From NCBI GenBank assembly GCA_039707655.1, contig CM077676.1:453458379-453522378 (forward strand): 64,000 nucleotides of DNA. Reading direction: 5' to 3'. The notes under the pieces are model-generated. The model was given only the letters and a program-made list of their open reading frames with translations, searched no databases and had not been told where the DNA came from. The stretch is from Elymus sibiricus. Taxonomy: Eukaryota > Streptophyta > Magnoliopsida > Poales > Poaceae. The stretch's first letter is position 1, and each line of letters opens with the position of its first letter. Position numbers and translations under genes: made by a program. This document shows, piece after piece, positions 33,271-46,332 of the stretch.

Positions 33271-36200
33271 TGTGACACCCTGGTTTTGGCAACTTTTTCT
33301 TTTCAATTTTTTTTTGGTTTTATTTGCAATTTGTTGGTTTTTGGAATCAATTCATTTGGTTTTGGACTTGAGGGATTCTTTGAATTCCTTCCTGAATTAT
33401 CCAACACCCTCAACACCTTGCCAATATTTGGTCTCACACTCTCTGGACCAAACCCTAATTTTTATCCCTCCAAAATAATTCATTTTCTTCTCTGAAAAGG
33501 TCATTCTCACTATGGGTTGTGAAGCAACCTATAGCTCTGTTGATCAGAAAATTTCCAAATTAATACCACACCTTCTTGACATCATCTACTCCCCCAATAT
33601 CGAAAAATATTTCATTGTCTAGTACAAAATTTTGCCCAGAAAATTCCTTTTACTTTCTGGACAGAACTGGCTTTTGTGAAGCAACCTATATTTTCATGAC
33701 TCAGAAAATTCCTAAATAAATCCCTGAGATACTAGGAGTTGTATCTTTCCACAATAACCTAAAATATCTCCTAGTCCAGTTCACTTTTTCAGCAAGATTA
33801 TTCTGACAAGCTTCTGGTCATTTCAAACCTTTGTGAAGGAAGTAACAGCTAGAAGTATCCATTGGCTCTGAAATTTTTATAGCATCTTAACACCACTAAA
33901 TAACCTCCCAATACCAATTTTCACTTCAAGGAGTGCAACCATGTAAGTGCAACATCTTCAGCAAGTTCCTGGACCAGAATGTGGTTTGTACAGGAGCTAT
34001 GCCAAAATCTTTGCAAAAGTTTCTCAAACTTCACCAGCATGTACTCCTTCCAACCTAGAACACCCCAGACAACTCCTTTGGCTCAATCCCCGCCTCACTT
34101 CTTCTCTGGAACCTCCCCAAAGATCCTAGCCAGAAGTTGTTTTGGATGAGCTCGGGCAGTCTGAGCCATCCCTAGCCCTATCCTTGCCCTAGGACACCTA
34201 TTAGAGCTCAGGTCGGCACAATGGACAGGGTTTGACAGGCTTGCGTGGCCTCCAGGTGCCATCACCCGTGGTGATCACGACGCCAGCAGTGCCAAAGTCA
34301 CGCTCTGCGCGCCGACCGCGTCGAACACGACTACTCCGGCCACCCCGCGTCGCCGTACCTTGTCTGGTCGTGCCGACATCGTCGCCGCCACCCACGTACC
34401 CCCTCCAGAACCCTCTTCACGCCGGAAACGCTCTCGCCGGCCGCCACCGCACGCCGCCACTGTGGCGCCCGTGCGGCCTCTGTGGCCGCGCTGGCTGTCT
34501 TCTTACTCGCGTGCCGCCATTGCGCGCATTAACTCGCCTGTTCGCTCCCATCACTTCGCCCCGCTCCACGACGGCCACCTCGCCGTCCTTGCTCCAATCG
34601 GTTTGAGAACCCTCCGCCCGCCTATAAAAGCCCCCGCCCGGCTCATCCCAGCTCCTCACCGCACTCCATCCACCTCCAATCGAGCCCCAGCTCGCCGAGC
34701 CAAGGCCGGGAGGCCCTCTGGCCTCGCATCTCGCCGGAGTTCTGCCGCCGAGCTAGCTCCGCCCCCCCCCCCACTCTGCTCCAGCCAGCTCCACTCCACC
34801 CTAGCCACGCCTGAGCCCAGCGTTGAGTCCAGCAGGTCTCCCTGGTCCTCTTTGACACCTTCCCTGACCGAGGTGCTGCCGGAATCGCCATCTCCGACGA
34901 CACCCGAAACCAGCCGCCGCCGGAGAGGAAGGGGGCGACGCCGTCCGTCCATCTCCGTAGGAGCTACGGGTATAGGGAGAACCGCCGTCGAGCGCTCGAT
35001 CCATCCCAGTCGTCGCCTAACCTCGCCGCCATCTCTATCGCCGGTGACCGCCGTCCATGAGCCGCCTCGCCTCTGTTCCCTCTCTCCCTCTTTTAAACCT
35101 GCCAGAACGGCCCCACCTACCAGCGACCCCGGCCCGCGGCCGAAGCGGTAAGTGGTGGCGCCTCTCCACTTTACGCCTTCGACGTGGCCCGCTGGAGGTT
35201 TTTCTTTTTTCTATTTAAATTTCAGAATTGACCAGCAACTTTGACCAGCTCTCATTTTTCAACCATAATTCCAAATGAAATGATTCTTTTTGCAATAGTT
35301 TTGTCTTGAGCTCCTCTATTTTCTGGCCAAATTTGGTATTTTTATATTATGTACAGAATTTTTGGTCAACAGAAGGGCTTTATGTGACATTTTCTTTTGT
35401 CATTTAAAAATATTTTCAGAGGGAAATTGCTTTGGTATTGAAGATCTGGAGTTTGCTGACACCCCACTTGAGCAAGGCAAGCCACATCATCCATTGCACA
35501 AGGCATTGCAATAGTATTTTCTATATGTTAAATTCTTTTTGCATTAATTTAATTAAAGATAAAAAATAACCTAGCTCATATTGTTTAATGTTATGGCATA
35601 CACTAGCAAGTATGATAAGATAACTCTGTCTGATGCATGATATGTTATTCACTAAAACCTAAACTTGATGGTTGATCAAGTGCCACCGACCTGGACTTAA
35701 CCATGCAGCCACATCTGCCGGAATGGGACGGCCTTGACTTGGTCTAACCACGTGCTCTTTTACCGGTACCACCAAAGTGGGAAGGTTATGCGTGCATGCT
35801 GCCCTGATGAGGTAGACGGCGATAACCTTGTGAGCCCAAGTTGAGTTATTTGCCGGCATCCTCGTTTGGGACAGTTTAGTTTGGCCACGATGGTGGCAGG
35901 TGTCAGGAGTGACACAGGGGCCACCCAGGACATGACCCAGAAGGGGAATGATTGTCGGTGGTACAATAGAAGGGTCACGGCTTAGGCAAGTTTCATTGGA
36001 CGAATGTCCATGGTGTGGGTAAAGTGCGCAACCTCTGCAGAGTGTAAGAATCTATTCGAATACCCGCGTCCACGATATTGGACGCAGTCCGCACTAGGTC
36101 ACACTGTATGGTCAACAGTAATGATAATGATGGAAGAACTTGTCTCATGCTCAGAAGTGACCGATGGGTCACGAGTGCTCCGGGGGTCATGGTGTGAACC

Positions 36201-36705
36201 TGGAAGAGAGTAAGTTGGTAACAGTAAGTGAGCATATTAAAGCATGCCTGTTTCCCCAAGCATTTAACCTAGCCACTACCATGCTGTTGTTTGCTGCACT
36301 GTTTTGGTTGTCGTGAGCTTGCGAGTACATTCCAAGTACTCACCTGCCTATCATGCCAGATGCAGGAGACGCCGAGGATGGAGATCCCGATGGTTTGTGT
36401 GACGCTAACTAGGTCGTGTCCCAGCAGTGTCCCTATGGGATGGAGTGTCTCACCCGATGTTCCGCTACGCTGTAGTATCTTTCGCTAGTATTGAGGCCCT
36501 TGAGATGTTTCATAAATAATGTAGATACTGTCATAGCACGAGTAGTGCTTCTGGCCTCACCATCCTATGTAACATTCGAGCTTGTACTTGTACCATATTA
36601 ATAAAGATTAGTTCTATTCTGTTCCTAGTTGTTGTGTGTTTCCAGAAGACATGATCTCTGGGTTGGGAACACAGGGTAAACCGGTCCTCTGAGCTGGGTG
36701 CCACA
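33271..36705 (+). repeat. Element E LTR1 (about 3.4 kb)
   Basis: TGTGACACCC...GGTGCCACA with inverted tips. Then a tRNA-Met type PBS TTGGTATCAGAGCC (36710-36723). AT-rich start, GC-rich middle (34200-35150) with TATAAAA at 34623, and AATAAA at 36600. It does not contain element F: the sequence is continuous at the site where F sits in LTR2. Confidence 0.92.
34623..34629 (+). promoter_or_regulatory. TATA box in E LTR1
   Basis: TATAAAA in 'cgcctataaaagcccccgcc', conserved in LTR2 at 38698-38704. The distance to the PBS implies a long transcribed leader. Confidence 0.65.
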
Positions 36706-37343
36706 ACGCTTGGTATCAGAGCCGTGGTGACTATAGGACACCCTAGTTAACCTCGCGCTAGAATCACGATTAGTCTAGAGTCTTGGTGTGTGTTTTGCTT
36801 GCTACATTTGCTTGTTACATGGCATGCATCTAGATTCATTTGTTTTACTAACCGCTGGTCTTCTAAGTGTAGATGGCACCTGTTCCGTACCACTACAACC
36901 ATGAGCCGGCACCGTTCACTTTTTCGGTACTGCTTCGCAGCGTCTGGCTTCGACTCTACCCTAATGGCGAAGACCCGGTATATAAGGTGTTTTGAGAGCA
37001 GCTTGCAGGTTCATTGTACGAGTATCACGCAAGCTACAAGTAGTAATGTCTTTCACATATCCCAGCTGAGAAAATGCATTGCACCTCCGATCAAACAGGC
37101 AGATCTGAGTGAACTAGAGTTAACCAGGGATCTGACCTATGAGGAAAAGCCTGTCAGAATCTTGGATGAGATGGAAAGAACCACTAGGAGTAAGATGATC
37201 AGGTTTTACAAGGTACCGTGGGATCACCATACCGAAGAAGAGGCTACCTGGGAAAGAGAGGATTTTCTGAGATCCGCATATCCATATTTATTCCCTGAGC
37301 AACCGAATCTTGAGGACGAGATTCATCCTAAGGGGGGTAGGTT
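36706..37343 (+). pseudogene. Shrunken E interior: 5' ORF fused to integrase tail across an element C scar
   Basis: After the PBS, the start of E ORF1 (ATG 36873) runs to 37030. It is then joined to 15 bp of the end of a C-family LTR (37031-37045), the TSD atgtc (37046-37050), and the integrase tail (FHISQLRKC...). The full-length copy has about 11.5 kb between these points. The join sits on acgc, present at both parent sites. By chance the join is open in another frame and yields a 253-codon ORF (36790-37551) that is not a real gene product. A purine tract AAGGGGGGTAGG precedes LTR2. Confidence 0.85.
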
Positions 37344-38697
37344 TGTGACACCCTGGTTTTGGCAACTTTTTCTTTTCAAAAATTTTCTGGTTTTATTTGC
37401 AATTTGTTGGTTTTTGGAATCAATTCATTTGGTTTTGGACTTGAGGGATTCTTTGAATTACTTCCTGAATGATCCAACACCCTCAACACCTTGCCAATAT
37501 TTGGTCTCACACTCTCTGGACCAAACCCTAATTTTTATCCCTCCAAAATAATTCATTTTCTTCTCTGAAAAGGTCATTCTCACTATGGGTTGTGAAGCAA
37601 CCTATAGCTCTGTTGATCAGAAAATTCCCAAATTAATACCACACCTTCTTGACATCATCTACTCCCCCAATATGCAAAAATATTTCATTGTCCAGTACAA
37701 AATTTTGCCCAGAAAATTCCTTTTACTTTCTGGACAGAATTGGCTTTTGTGAAGCAACTTATATTTTCATGACTCAGAAAATTCCTAAATAAATCCCTGA
37801 GATACTAGGAGCTGTATCTTTCCATAATAACCAAAAATATCTCCTAGTCCAGTTCACTTTTTCAGCAAGATTATTCTGACAAGCTTCTGGTCATTTCAAA
37901 CCTTTGTGAAGGAAGTACTAGCTAGAAGTATCCATTGGCTCTGAAATTTTTATAGCATCTTAACACCACTAAATAACCTCCCAATACCAATTTTCACTTC
38001 AAGGAGTGCAACCATGTAAGTGCAACATCTTCAGCAAGTTCCTGGACCAGAATGTGGTTTGTACAGGAGCTATGCCAAAATCTTTGCAAAAGTTTCTCAA
38101 ACTTCACCAGCATGTACTCCTTCCAACCTAGAACACCCTAGACAACTCCTTTGGCTCAATCCCCGCCTCACTTCTTCTCTGGAACCTCCCCAAAGATCCT
38201 AGCCAGAAGCTGTTTTGGATGAGCTCGGGCAGTCTGAGCCATCCCTAGCCCTATCCTTGCCCTAGGACACCTATTAGAGCTCAGGTCGGCACAATGGACA
38301 GGGTTTGACAGGCTTGCGTGGCCTCCAGGTGCCATCACCCGTGGTGATCACGACGCCAGCAGTGCCAAAGTCACGCTCTGCGCGCCGACCGCGTTGGACG
38401 CGACTACTCCGGCCACCCCGCGTCGCCGTACCTTGTCTGGTCGTGCCGACATCGTCGCCGCCACCCTCGTACCCCCTCCAGAACCCTCTCCCTCGTCGCC
38501 GGCCGCCACCGCACGCCGCCACTGTGGCGCCCGTGCGGCCACTGTGGCCGCGCTGACTGTCTTCTTCCTCGCATGCCGCCACTGTGCGCATTAACTCGCC
38601 TACTCGCTCTCATCACCGCTCCGCGACGGCCACGTCACCGTCCTTGCTTCGGAGACGTGTCCGAGGTGCCAATCGGTTCGAGAACCCTCTGCCCGCC

Positions 38698-38704
38698 TAT
38701 AAAA
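38698..38704 (+). promoter_or_regulatory. TATA box in E LTR2
   Basis: Same TATAAAA context as in LTR1. Confidence 0.65.
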
Positions 38705-39222
38705 GCCCCCGCCCGGGTCGTCCCAGCTCCTCACCGCACTCCATCCACCTCCAATCGAGCCCCAGCTCTCCGAGCCAAGGCCGGGAGGCCCTCTGGCCTC
38801 GCATCTCGCCGGAGTTCTGCCGCCGAGCTAGCTCTGCCCCCCACTCTGCTCCAGCTAGCTCCACTCCACCCTAGCCACGCCTAAGCCCATCGTCGAGTCC
38901 AGCAGGTCTCCCTGGTCCTCTCTAACACCTTCCCTGACCGAGGTGCTTCCGGAATCGCTATCTCCGACGACACCCGAAACCAGCCGCCGCCGGAGAGGAA
39001 GGGGGCGACGCCGTCCGGCTATCTCCGTAGGAGCTACGGGTACAGGGAGAACCAACGTCGAGCGCTCGATCCATCCCAGTCGTCTCCTGACCTCGCCGCC
39101 GTCTGTATCGCCGGTGACCGCCGTCGGTGAGCCACCTCGCCTCTGTTCCCTCTCTCCCTCTTTTTAACCTGCCAGAACGGCCCCACCTGCCAGTGACCCC
39201 GGCCCGCGGCCGAAGCGGTAAG

Positions 39223-39295
39223 CTAGGTCATTTTTTATCTTTAATTAAATTAATGCAAAAAGAATTTAACATATAGCCAATACTATTGCGGTAAG
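39223..39295. repeat. Inverted templated insertion in LTR2
   Basis: 39223-39289 matches the reverse complement of 39651-39718 with few differences, and 8 bp (gcggtaag) is repeated at the insertion edges. LTR1 has the empty site at 35145-35152. Confidence 0.85.
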
Positions 39296-40781
39296 TGGAG
39301 GCGCCTCTCCACTTTACGCCTTCGACGTGGCCCGTTGGAGGTTTTTCTTTTTTCTATTTAAATTTCAGATTTGACCACCAACTTTGACCAGCTCTCATTT
39401 TTAAACCATAAGTCCAAATGAAATGATTCTTTTTGCAACAGTTTTGTCTTGAGCTCCTCTATTTTCTGGCCAAATTTGGTATTTTTCTATTATGTACAGA
39501 ATTTTTGGTCAACAGAAGGGCTTTATGTGACATTTTCTTTTGTCATTTAAAAATATTTTCAGAGGGAAATTGCTTTGGTATTGAAGATCAGGAGTTTGCT
39601 GACACCCCACTTGAGCAAGGCAAGCCACATCATCCTTTGCATAAGGCATTGCAATAGTATTGGCTATATGTTAAATTCTTTTTTCATTAATATAATTAAA
39701 GATAAAAAAATGACCTAGCTCATACTGTTTAATCTTATGGCATGCACTAGCAAGTATGATAAGATAACTCTGTCTGATGCATGATATATTATTCACTAAA
39801 ACCTAAACTTGATGGTTGATCAAGTGCCACCGACCCGGACTAAACCGTGCAGCCACATCTGCCGGAATGGGACGGCCTTGACTTGGTCTAACCGCGTTCT
39901 CTTTTACCGGTACCACCAAAGAGGGAAGGTTATGCGTGCGTGCTGCCCTGATCAGGTAGACGACAATAACCTTGTGAGCCCAAGTTGAGTTATTTGCCGA
40001 CGTCCCCGTTTGGGACAGTTTAGTTTGGCCAGGACGGTGGCAGGTGTCATGAGTGACACAGGGGCCACCCAGGACGTGACCCGGAAGGGGAATGATTGTC
40101 GGTGGTACAATAGAAGGGTCACGGGTTAGGCAAGTTTCGTTGGACGAATGTCCATGGTGTGGGTAAAGTGCGCAACCTCTGTAGAGTGTAAGAATCTATT
40201 CGAATAGCCGCGTCCACGGTATTGGACACAGTCCGCACTAGGTCACACTGTATGGTCAACAGTAATAATAATGATGGAAGAACTTGTCTCATGCTCAGAA
40301 GTGACCGATGGGTCACGAGTGCTCCGGGGGTCATGGTGTGAACCCGGAAGAGAGTAAGTTGGTAACAGTAAGTGAGCATCTTAAAGCATAACTGTTTTCC
40401 CAAGCATTTAACCTAGCCACTGCCATGCTGTTGTTTGCCGCACTGTTTTGGTTGTTGTGAGCTTGCGAGTACATTCCAAGTACTCACCTGGCGTATCATG
40501 CCAGATGCAGGAGAAGTCGAGGATGGAGATCCCGATGGTTTGTGCGACACTAACTAGGTCGTGTCCCAACAGTGTCCCTATGGGATGGAGTGTCTCACCC
40601 GATGTTCCGCTACGATGTAGTATCTTCCGCTAGTATTGAGGCCCTTGAGATGTTTCATAAATAATGTAGATACTGTCATAGCACGAGTAGTTCTTCTGGC
40701 CTCACCATGCTATGTAACATTCGAGCTTGTACTTGTACCATATTAATAAAGATCAGTTTTGTTCTGTTCCAAGTTGTTGTG

Positions 40782-41273
40782 TGTCGGTACCAAAACCGGC
40801 AGATCTCAGGTAGGGGATCCGAACTATGGGTCTAGGAATCAATGAGTAACAGAGATCGTGGGGGCGACGGTTTACCCAGGTTCGGGCCCTCTCAAGGAGG
40901 TAATACCCTACGTCCTGCTTGATTGTATTGATGTGATTGTATGAAGGTTACAGAGTTGATCTAATCGAGATCTGATAGGCTAAACCCTAGGTTATGAATA
41001 TGATGATTCTGCGCCTCTACGGACTAAACCCTCTGGTTTATATAGACACCAGAGGGATCTAGGGTTACATATGGTCGGTTACCACCAGAGGATAAACATG
41101 CCAGCTACGCTAATAATTACTTGGAGGAGACGCCAAGTCTTCGATGGTTCCCTTCTGATACACGGGGTCGCCCACAATCCGGCCTTCCATCGACGAGTAG
41201 AGAGCGGCCCACCAGCCCGACGTATGAGAGATAGGCCGGCAGCCCGTGTACCCCCTAGTCCGGGACACCCTCA
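40782..41273 (-). repeat. Element F 3' LTR (492 bp)
   Basis: Plus-strand TGTCGGTACC...GGACACCCTCA. A minus-strand TATATAAA is at 41037-41044. Confidence 0.93.
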
Positions 41274-41667
41274 GTAGCCCCCGAACTAGCCTCCAATGCC
41301 GAACTGCAGGATGAGAGTCTTCGGCAGTTTCATGCTCCAAAAGTCTTCGGCTTGGGTGGCGAGTTCCTCCCTTTACATGTGTTTGCTTTAACAATAGTTC
41401 GGTCACCAGTAACCCGGCCGCCGAAGTATCCTCTGATAGGCGAGGCCCCATGGGGCCCGTCATGCTGCTTTTCTTCGCCTAGAGTTAAATGACAACCCTC
41501 GATTTCTGTGCATCCACGGAATGCAAGTGGTCCGATGGGTTTTTACAAAAACACCCCTCTCTCGAGGGGAGTCAAGGCTATTTTAATAGGCCAAGGGCAC
41601 GGAGGCTGACGCACCCCACCCCCTGCCATTCTTCCTCACATCCTTGCGAGGTCGCGACCAACAAGCA

Positions 41668-44518
41668 ATGGCGAGCGTCCCAGGCTCTTCCTCACGCCCT
41701 CACGGCCCCCGTCAAGGTGATTGGGCGAGCTGCTTCGTATCCCTCCCTCGTTTACGCAGGCTCGAGACGCAGGGATACCTCCCTGCTTCAGATCTTGCAT
41801 CCACCCGCCCCGGATTAACTTCCGCAGACGGGGAGGCCCTCGTAGAGAACTTTCCTTCCCCACACGGGGAGGAAAGGGTGTGCTTCGTGCCCTTCCTCTT
41901 GCGAGGCCTAGGTTTCCCCATTCATCCTTTCTTGAGGGGTCTACTAGAGTTTTACGGGATTCAACTCCACCACCTTACCCCAGGGTCGATTCTTCACATA
42001 TCGGGCTTCGTTGCTCTTTGCGAGATGTTCCTGGGTTGCAAGGCCCACTTCGAGTTGTGGAGGAAGTTCTTCTGCCTCGTCCCCCGTACCCGAGGAGGGA
42101 CAATCTACGAGGTTGGCGGGGCCGAAGTATGGCGCATAGCGGGGACTGGATACCCCGTAGGGACGCCGAAGAAAGACGCCGAAGAGTGGTCTTCGAAATG
42201 GTTTTATATTGAAGACGTCCCCCTATTCGATCCAGTTCGGAGGGGGCTACCCGAATTCTCATTGGTCTCTCCGAAGAAGCAGTTCAACTGGCGCCCGAAG
42301 GGTGCTTCCCAAGAGGAAGGCGCCGAAGTAACTCGGCTGGCCGCTCAAGTGAGGTGGCTAGCCCACAAAGGGCTATCTATCATCGACGTGATGGCCACAG
42401 CCATTGCTCGGTGCGTCCAACCTCTTCAACAGAGAATACACCTGCTTTGGTGCTACAACGGGGAAGCTGATGCAACCCGGTACAAGCGGATGGGGCCTGC
42501 CAATCAGGCGGCGATGGCAGCCATATTGGCCGATCTCTTCAAGGGAGAAGAGCAAGAATTTGCTCGGCTAAGGCCCAAAGAAGGCTTCTCAAGCTATAAA
42601 CCCATTGAGATGGTGAGTCCGACCACGTTTTATAGTTCGGAGGGCATCCCAAATTTTTCTTAACCAGATTTCTATCCTGTCCGAACAGAACTGGAGGCAC
42701 TGGATCGAGACAGTGAGCTGCCCTGCTCCTCAACCGGAGGATCACTCTCGTGACGATGATCCTGGGTTCCACGATGGCCCTGAAACATCAATTGATTTCG
42801 AGGAGGGGGTCTTCTACCAGGAGAGCCTTGATGGTTCCAAGGTGGCCCTTTTGGCCGATCATCCCGGGGCGCTTCCCTCTTCCGCTGTAAGTGGCCAACG
42901 GGCTTCTTCTCGAAAGAAACACTCAGTCGCGTCTGCTCCGAATACACTGACACCTACTCCCAAGGGCCGCCGTACGACGCGCCGGACAGCCGCAAGAACG
43001 GCACCAGCGGCCCTAGCGACGAACAGTCGTGGGGTGACCAGACGCGCGGCCCCAACGGGAACTACATCATCGGTGCCCCGCCCGAAGAGGTAACGCATTC
43101 ACCGTACCGTCATAGCCTTTATCTTCGACATCCACCGAGTATGCCAATAATTTTCTCCACGGTGTCTTGTAGATGATATGTGGAACCGTCCTCGGCTGAG
43201 GATGTTGAATAGGCGCCAAGGGGTGACTTGAATCCGAGGTCGCCAGCCGTAGCCGGAGTTAGTCCGGGGGTCCCAACCGAGGACCAACATCCCGAGGACT
43301 CAGGAGGCATGTCGGTCACTAACTCCGAGGTGGAAAGTGTGATGAATCATCGGCGGCGTAAGGCATCATTTCGGCACTCCGCATTATCCGATCAGGAGTT
43401 TAATGCTCTGAGTTCGGTAGACGCGTACCTCGGCGCTGCCCGAACGGGACTTGAAGGGGCAGTGAAGCTCACGTCTACAAATGTGAAGGTATGGTATTGG
43501 TTTTGACAACTAGTATCTAACCCGGTAGCCCCCGAGCCTTAATTTGGGCGGGACGGCCGAGTTAAGGGTCTGATGTTTATGATGCCCTGCTATTGTGCAG
43601 ACTGTTCGGGAGCAAAACAAACAGTTGTCCGAGGACCTCAAGCTGGCGCGAACAGAGTTAGAGTCCGTGAAAGCCGAGCTAGAGGGGGTGAAGAAATTCA
43701 CCAGAGAGACACATGGTAAGTGCCAAACTGAAATTCGTTGTGAGGAAAATTTAATTGAACTCCTCACCTAATGAAAGAGAGTTCCATAGCAGCCGAGTCG
43801 ATAAATCAGCTGCAGAAGGATTTGGAGACTACCAGGGAAGCTCAAAGGTATGCGGAGTCACAACAAGAGGCCGGCTACCGAGTTCTTTCCCGACGTCATG
43901 AGGAGAGGGATAAGCTCAAAGCGGAGAATCAACAACATGCCCAAGAAATCAAGAACTTGAAAGCTCAGCTGGCCCAATCCCAGGAAGAGAGCCAGAAACT
44001 GAAAGCTGGCATGTTCGGTAAGTGCGTTCTAGCTTGTCAGGTTATTGACTGCATACCTGAGATGGTAAGGAGAATAACTCGCTCGTTTGATTGCAGTTCT
44101 TATGACCGGACGCCCCGAGGAGGAGGCCATCTCGTTCGGACGGGACCTGGTGAAGGAGCTCTCCATTATACACGAGCGGGCCGGGAAAGCCATGAAAAGC
44201 ATGTTCAAAGCATTGTGGCCTAGCGAAGTGGCTCCGGAAGGGATGGCCGAACTCGCGAATCGCTTCAAAGGAGCTCGGCGCCGCTTTGAGTTATGGAAGA
44301 TGTCATCTTGCCGTGAGGGAGCATGGGAAGCTTGGGCGATGATCAAGACCCGTTTCACCAAGCTGGAACCGGAGCATTTAGCTAAGGTTGGGCCGGTAGG
44401 GCCAGATGGGCAGGAAGTGCCTGTCCATCTGGTGTATGACCAGGTTATGCCCGCAGCTCAGCTGTCCCAAGCAAATTGTGCTCTGGAGACCATAATAGAT
44501 GGTCTTGATCAAGATTAA
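41668..44518 (+). pseudogene. Element F additional ORF, antisense, multi-exon, coiled coil
   Basis: The ATG at 41668 (gcaATGG) opens a 315-codon first exon to 42612, with donor GTGAGT. It resembles the plant 'putative gypsy type transposon' domain (GLGFPIHPFLRGLLEFYGIQ, then LHHLTPGSILHISGFVALCE). Exon 2 follows in phase from 42689 (acceptor GAACAG) to 43089. Later exon-like blocks: about 43228-43488, 43601-43715, about 43778-44017 and 44097-44518, each with GT/AG borders. The middle blocks are Glu/Gln/Lys/Leu-rich and likely coiled coil (QLQKDLETTREAQRYAES). The last block ends ALETIIDGLDQD and TAA. The exon 2-3 join meets a stop as read here, so this copy may be broken. Recognition of the domain is from memory of the family. 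Confidence 0.7.
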
Positions 44519-45349
44519 CAGTTTGATTCTATGTATCTATGTACTTTACATCAAATAGTCTCCAAACCGTGCTAAAACATTGTCTTAACCGGCCATCGGC
44601 TTCCGCCTCCTCGACCAGAGGCCGAGGAGTGTTTCCTACTATGTGAGCCGAGCAATATCGGCAAACACTTCAAAGAACCAGGCAATCCGGCCACTTGGTG
44701 CAAACAGACAAAAACGCGCTCAGGGAGTTATGTTATATTACTGTTTAACGTAAGAAACATCTTCTGACGAAAATAGTTCCTCTATGAGTTCCTTTCTTCG
44801 GGTTACCACATTAATCGTGGACGTATAACCGAATGCCCAAAGAAGACGGGGATGGTTACTTCGGGAAAATAACCCCGTAATCTTGGCTATTGTGACCAAT
44901 TATTTTCACTTCCTCGTGGCCGACCAGTTATGTTCTTAAGAACGCTAGCTTTTGGCTCCACCCGTCTGAGGCACGTACCCGGGAAATCCGGACGTAACAA
45001 TCACAGAGGTGCTCCCTTTACTCCCTAGCCGAACAAGCGGGAACGTAGGGAGTAAACACAGGAGCGAGGCAACCCAGCTTGGCCAAATCTTAAGTCAAAT
45101 TGATGCATATAGTGGCTTTCCAAATGATACAGGAAGGTTGCAAACTCGTAGAAGACGGATGATTGCAAAAATAAAATATGATTGGCTCCGTAAAAGAAGC
45201 CCCCAGGTAACAGCGTGCGGTACATTCGAAGATGTTTGCCGAAGAAAAACTTAACGTAGTTTGGCGTGTCCGAACACGACCTAGGAAAGACTAACGACTA
45301 GGAAAATTTAAATCCGAGAGGGATAAACCGAGCAAGGTAAGGTCACGGA
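44519..45349. other. Non-coding DNA between converging F ORFs
   Basis: Lies between the end of the plus-strand ORF and the end of the minus-strand pol. No coding potential. Terminators for both transcripts could lie here. Confidence 0.5.
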
Positions 45350-46332
45350 ATTAGCCGTAGAAGTGCCGTAGCCGAGCTGCATTCCATGGGTTTGGTTCGA
45401 GGCGGTCGTCCGTTGGATCGCGGAGGCGATATGCTCCGCCCGCGAGTACTTGATCGATTATGAAGGGCCCCTCCCATTTGGGCGACAGCTTATGCTTTTA
45501 CTTCTCCGACAGACGCAGGACGAGATCGCCGACGATGTAGCCTTAGCCCGTACTTCCCTGCTCTGATAACGTCTGGCCTGCTGCTGATAAAAAGCGGAAC
45601 GAGCCCGAGCTATGTCGCGCTCGCCCTCCAGGGCGTCCAGGTCATCTTGCCTATCTAGTCGGCCTCCTTTTCTTCATACATACGCACCCAAGGGGCGTCG
45701 TGAATAAGGTCACTAGGGAGGACGGCTTCTGCCCCATACAACATGAAGAACGGTGTGTAGTCCATGGATCGATTAGGAGTGGTGCGCAGGCCCCACAGTA
45801 CGGAGTCAAGCTCCTCGACCCAATGGCAGTCGGATTCTTTTAAAGATCGGACCAAACGGGGCTTGATGCCACTCAAGATCAGTCCATTAGCTCTCTCGAC
45901 CTGTCCATTAGACTGTGGGTGATATACCGAGGCATAGTCGAGCTTAATGCCTAAATTAGCGCACCAGTCTTCGACTTCCTGGGCGGTAAAATTGGATCCA
46001 TTGTCCGTGATTATGCTGTGGGGGACACCGTAACGGTGTACGACGCCGGATATAAAATCGATAACCGGCTTAGACTTGGCCGAGGTTACCGGTTTTGCCT
46101 GAATCCATTTAGTGAATTTGTCTACCATGACGAGTAGATATTTCTTTTTCTTGGTCCCCCCTTTAAGTGGTCCGACCATGTCCAGCCCCCAGACCGCGAA
46201 AGGCCAAGTAATTGGGACCGTCCGAAGGGCTGTGGGGGGCATATGACTCTGATTTGCAAAGAGCTGGCATCCAACGCAATGTTGGACCAATGTTTGGGCG
46301 TCTGTTCGGGAAGTGGGCCAGAAGAACCCTGC
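45350..46332 (-). pseudogene. Element F integrase
   Basis: The zinc-region end (CVGCQLFANQ) and DDE core are present: WGLDMVGPLKGG, then ITDNGSNFTAQEVE, then NGQVERANGLIL. The open part ends at TAG 45655. Homology continues in another frame to about 45350 (WEGPFII-type C-terminus), so a frameshift also hit this end. Confidence 0.85.

Noticed and set aside
34360..35151. 263-codon ORF in E LTR1
   Set aside because: Promoter/leader GC-rich LTR sequence; the frame is not kept in LTR2.
36710..36723. tRNA-like sequence TTGGTATCAGAGCC
   Set aside because: Primer-binding site complementary to initiator tRNA-Met, not a tRNA gene; no cloverleaf around it.
36790..37551. 253-codon ORF in the short E interior
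   Set aside because: Spans a deletion scar and fuses an out-of-frame start to an integrase tail and LTR sequence; a chance product.
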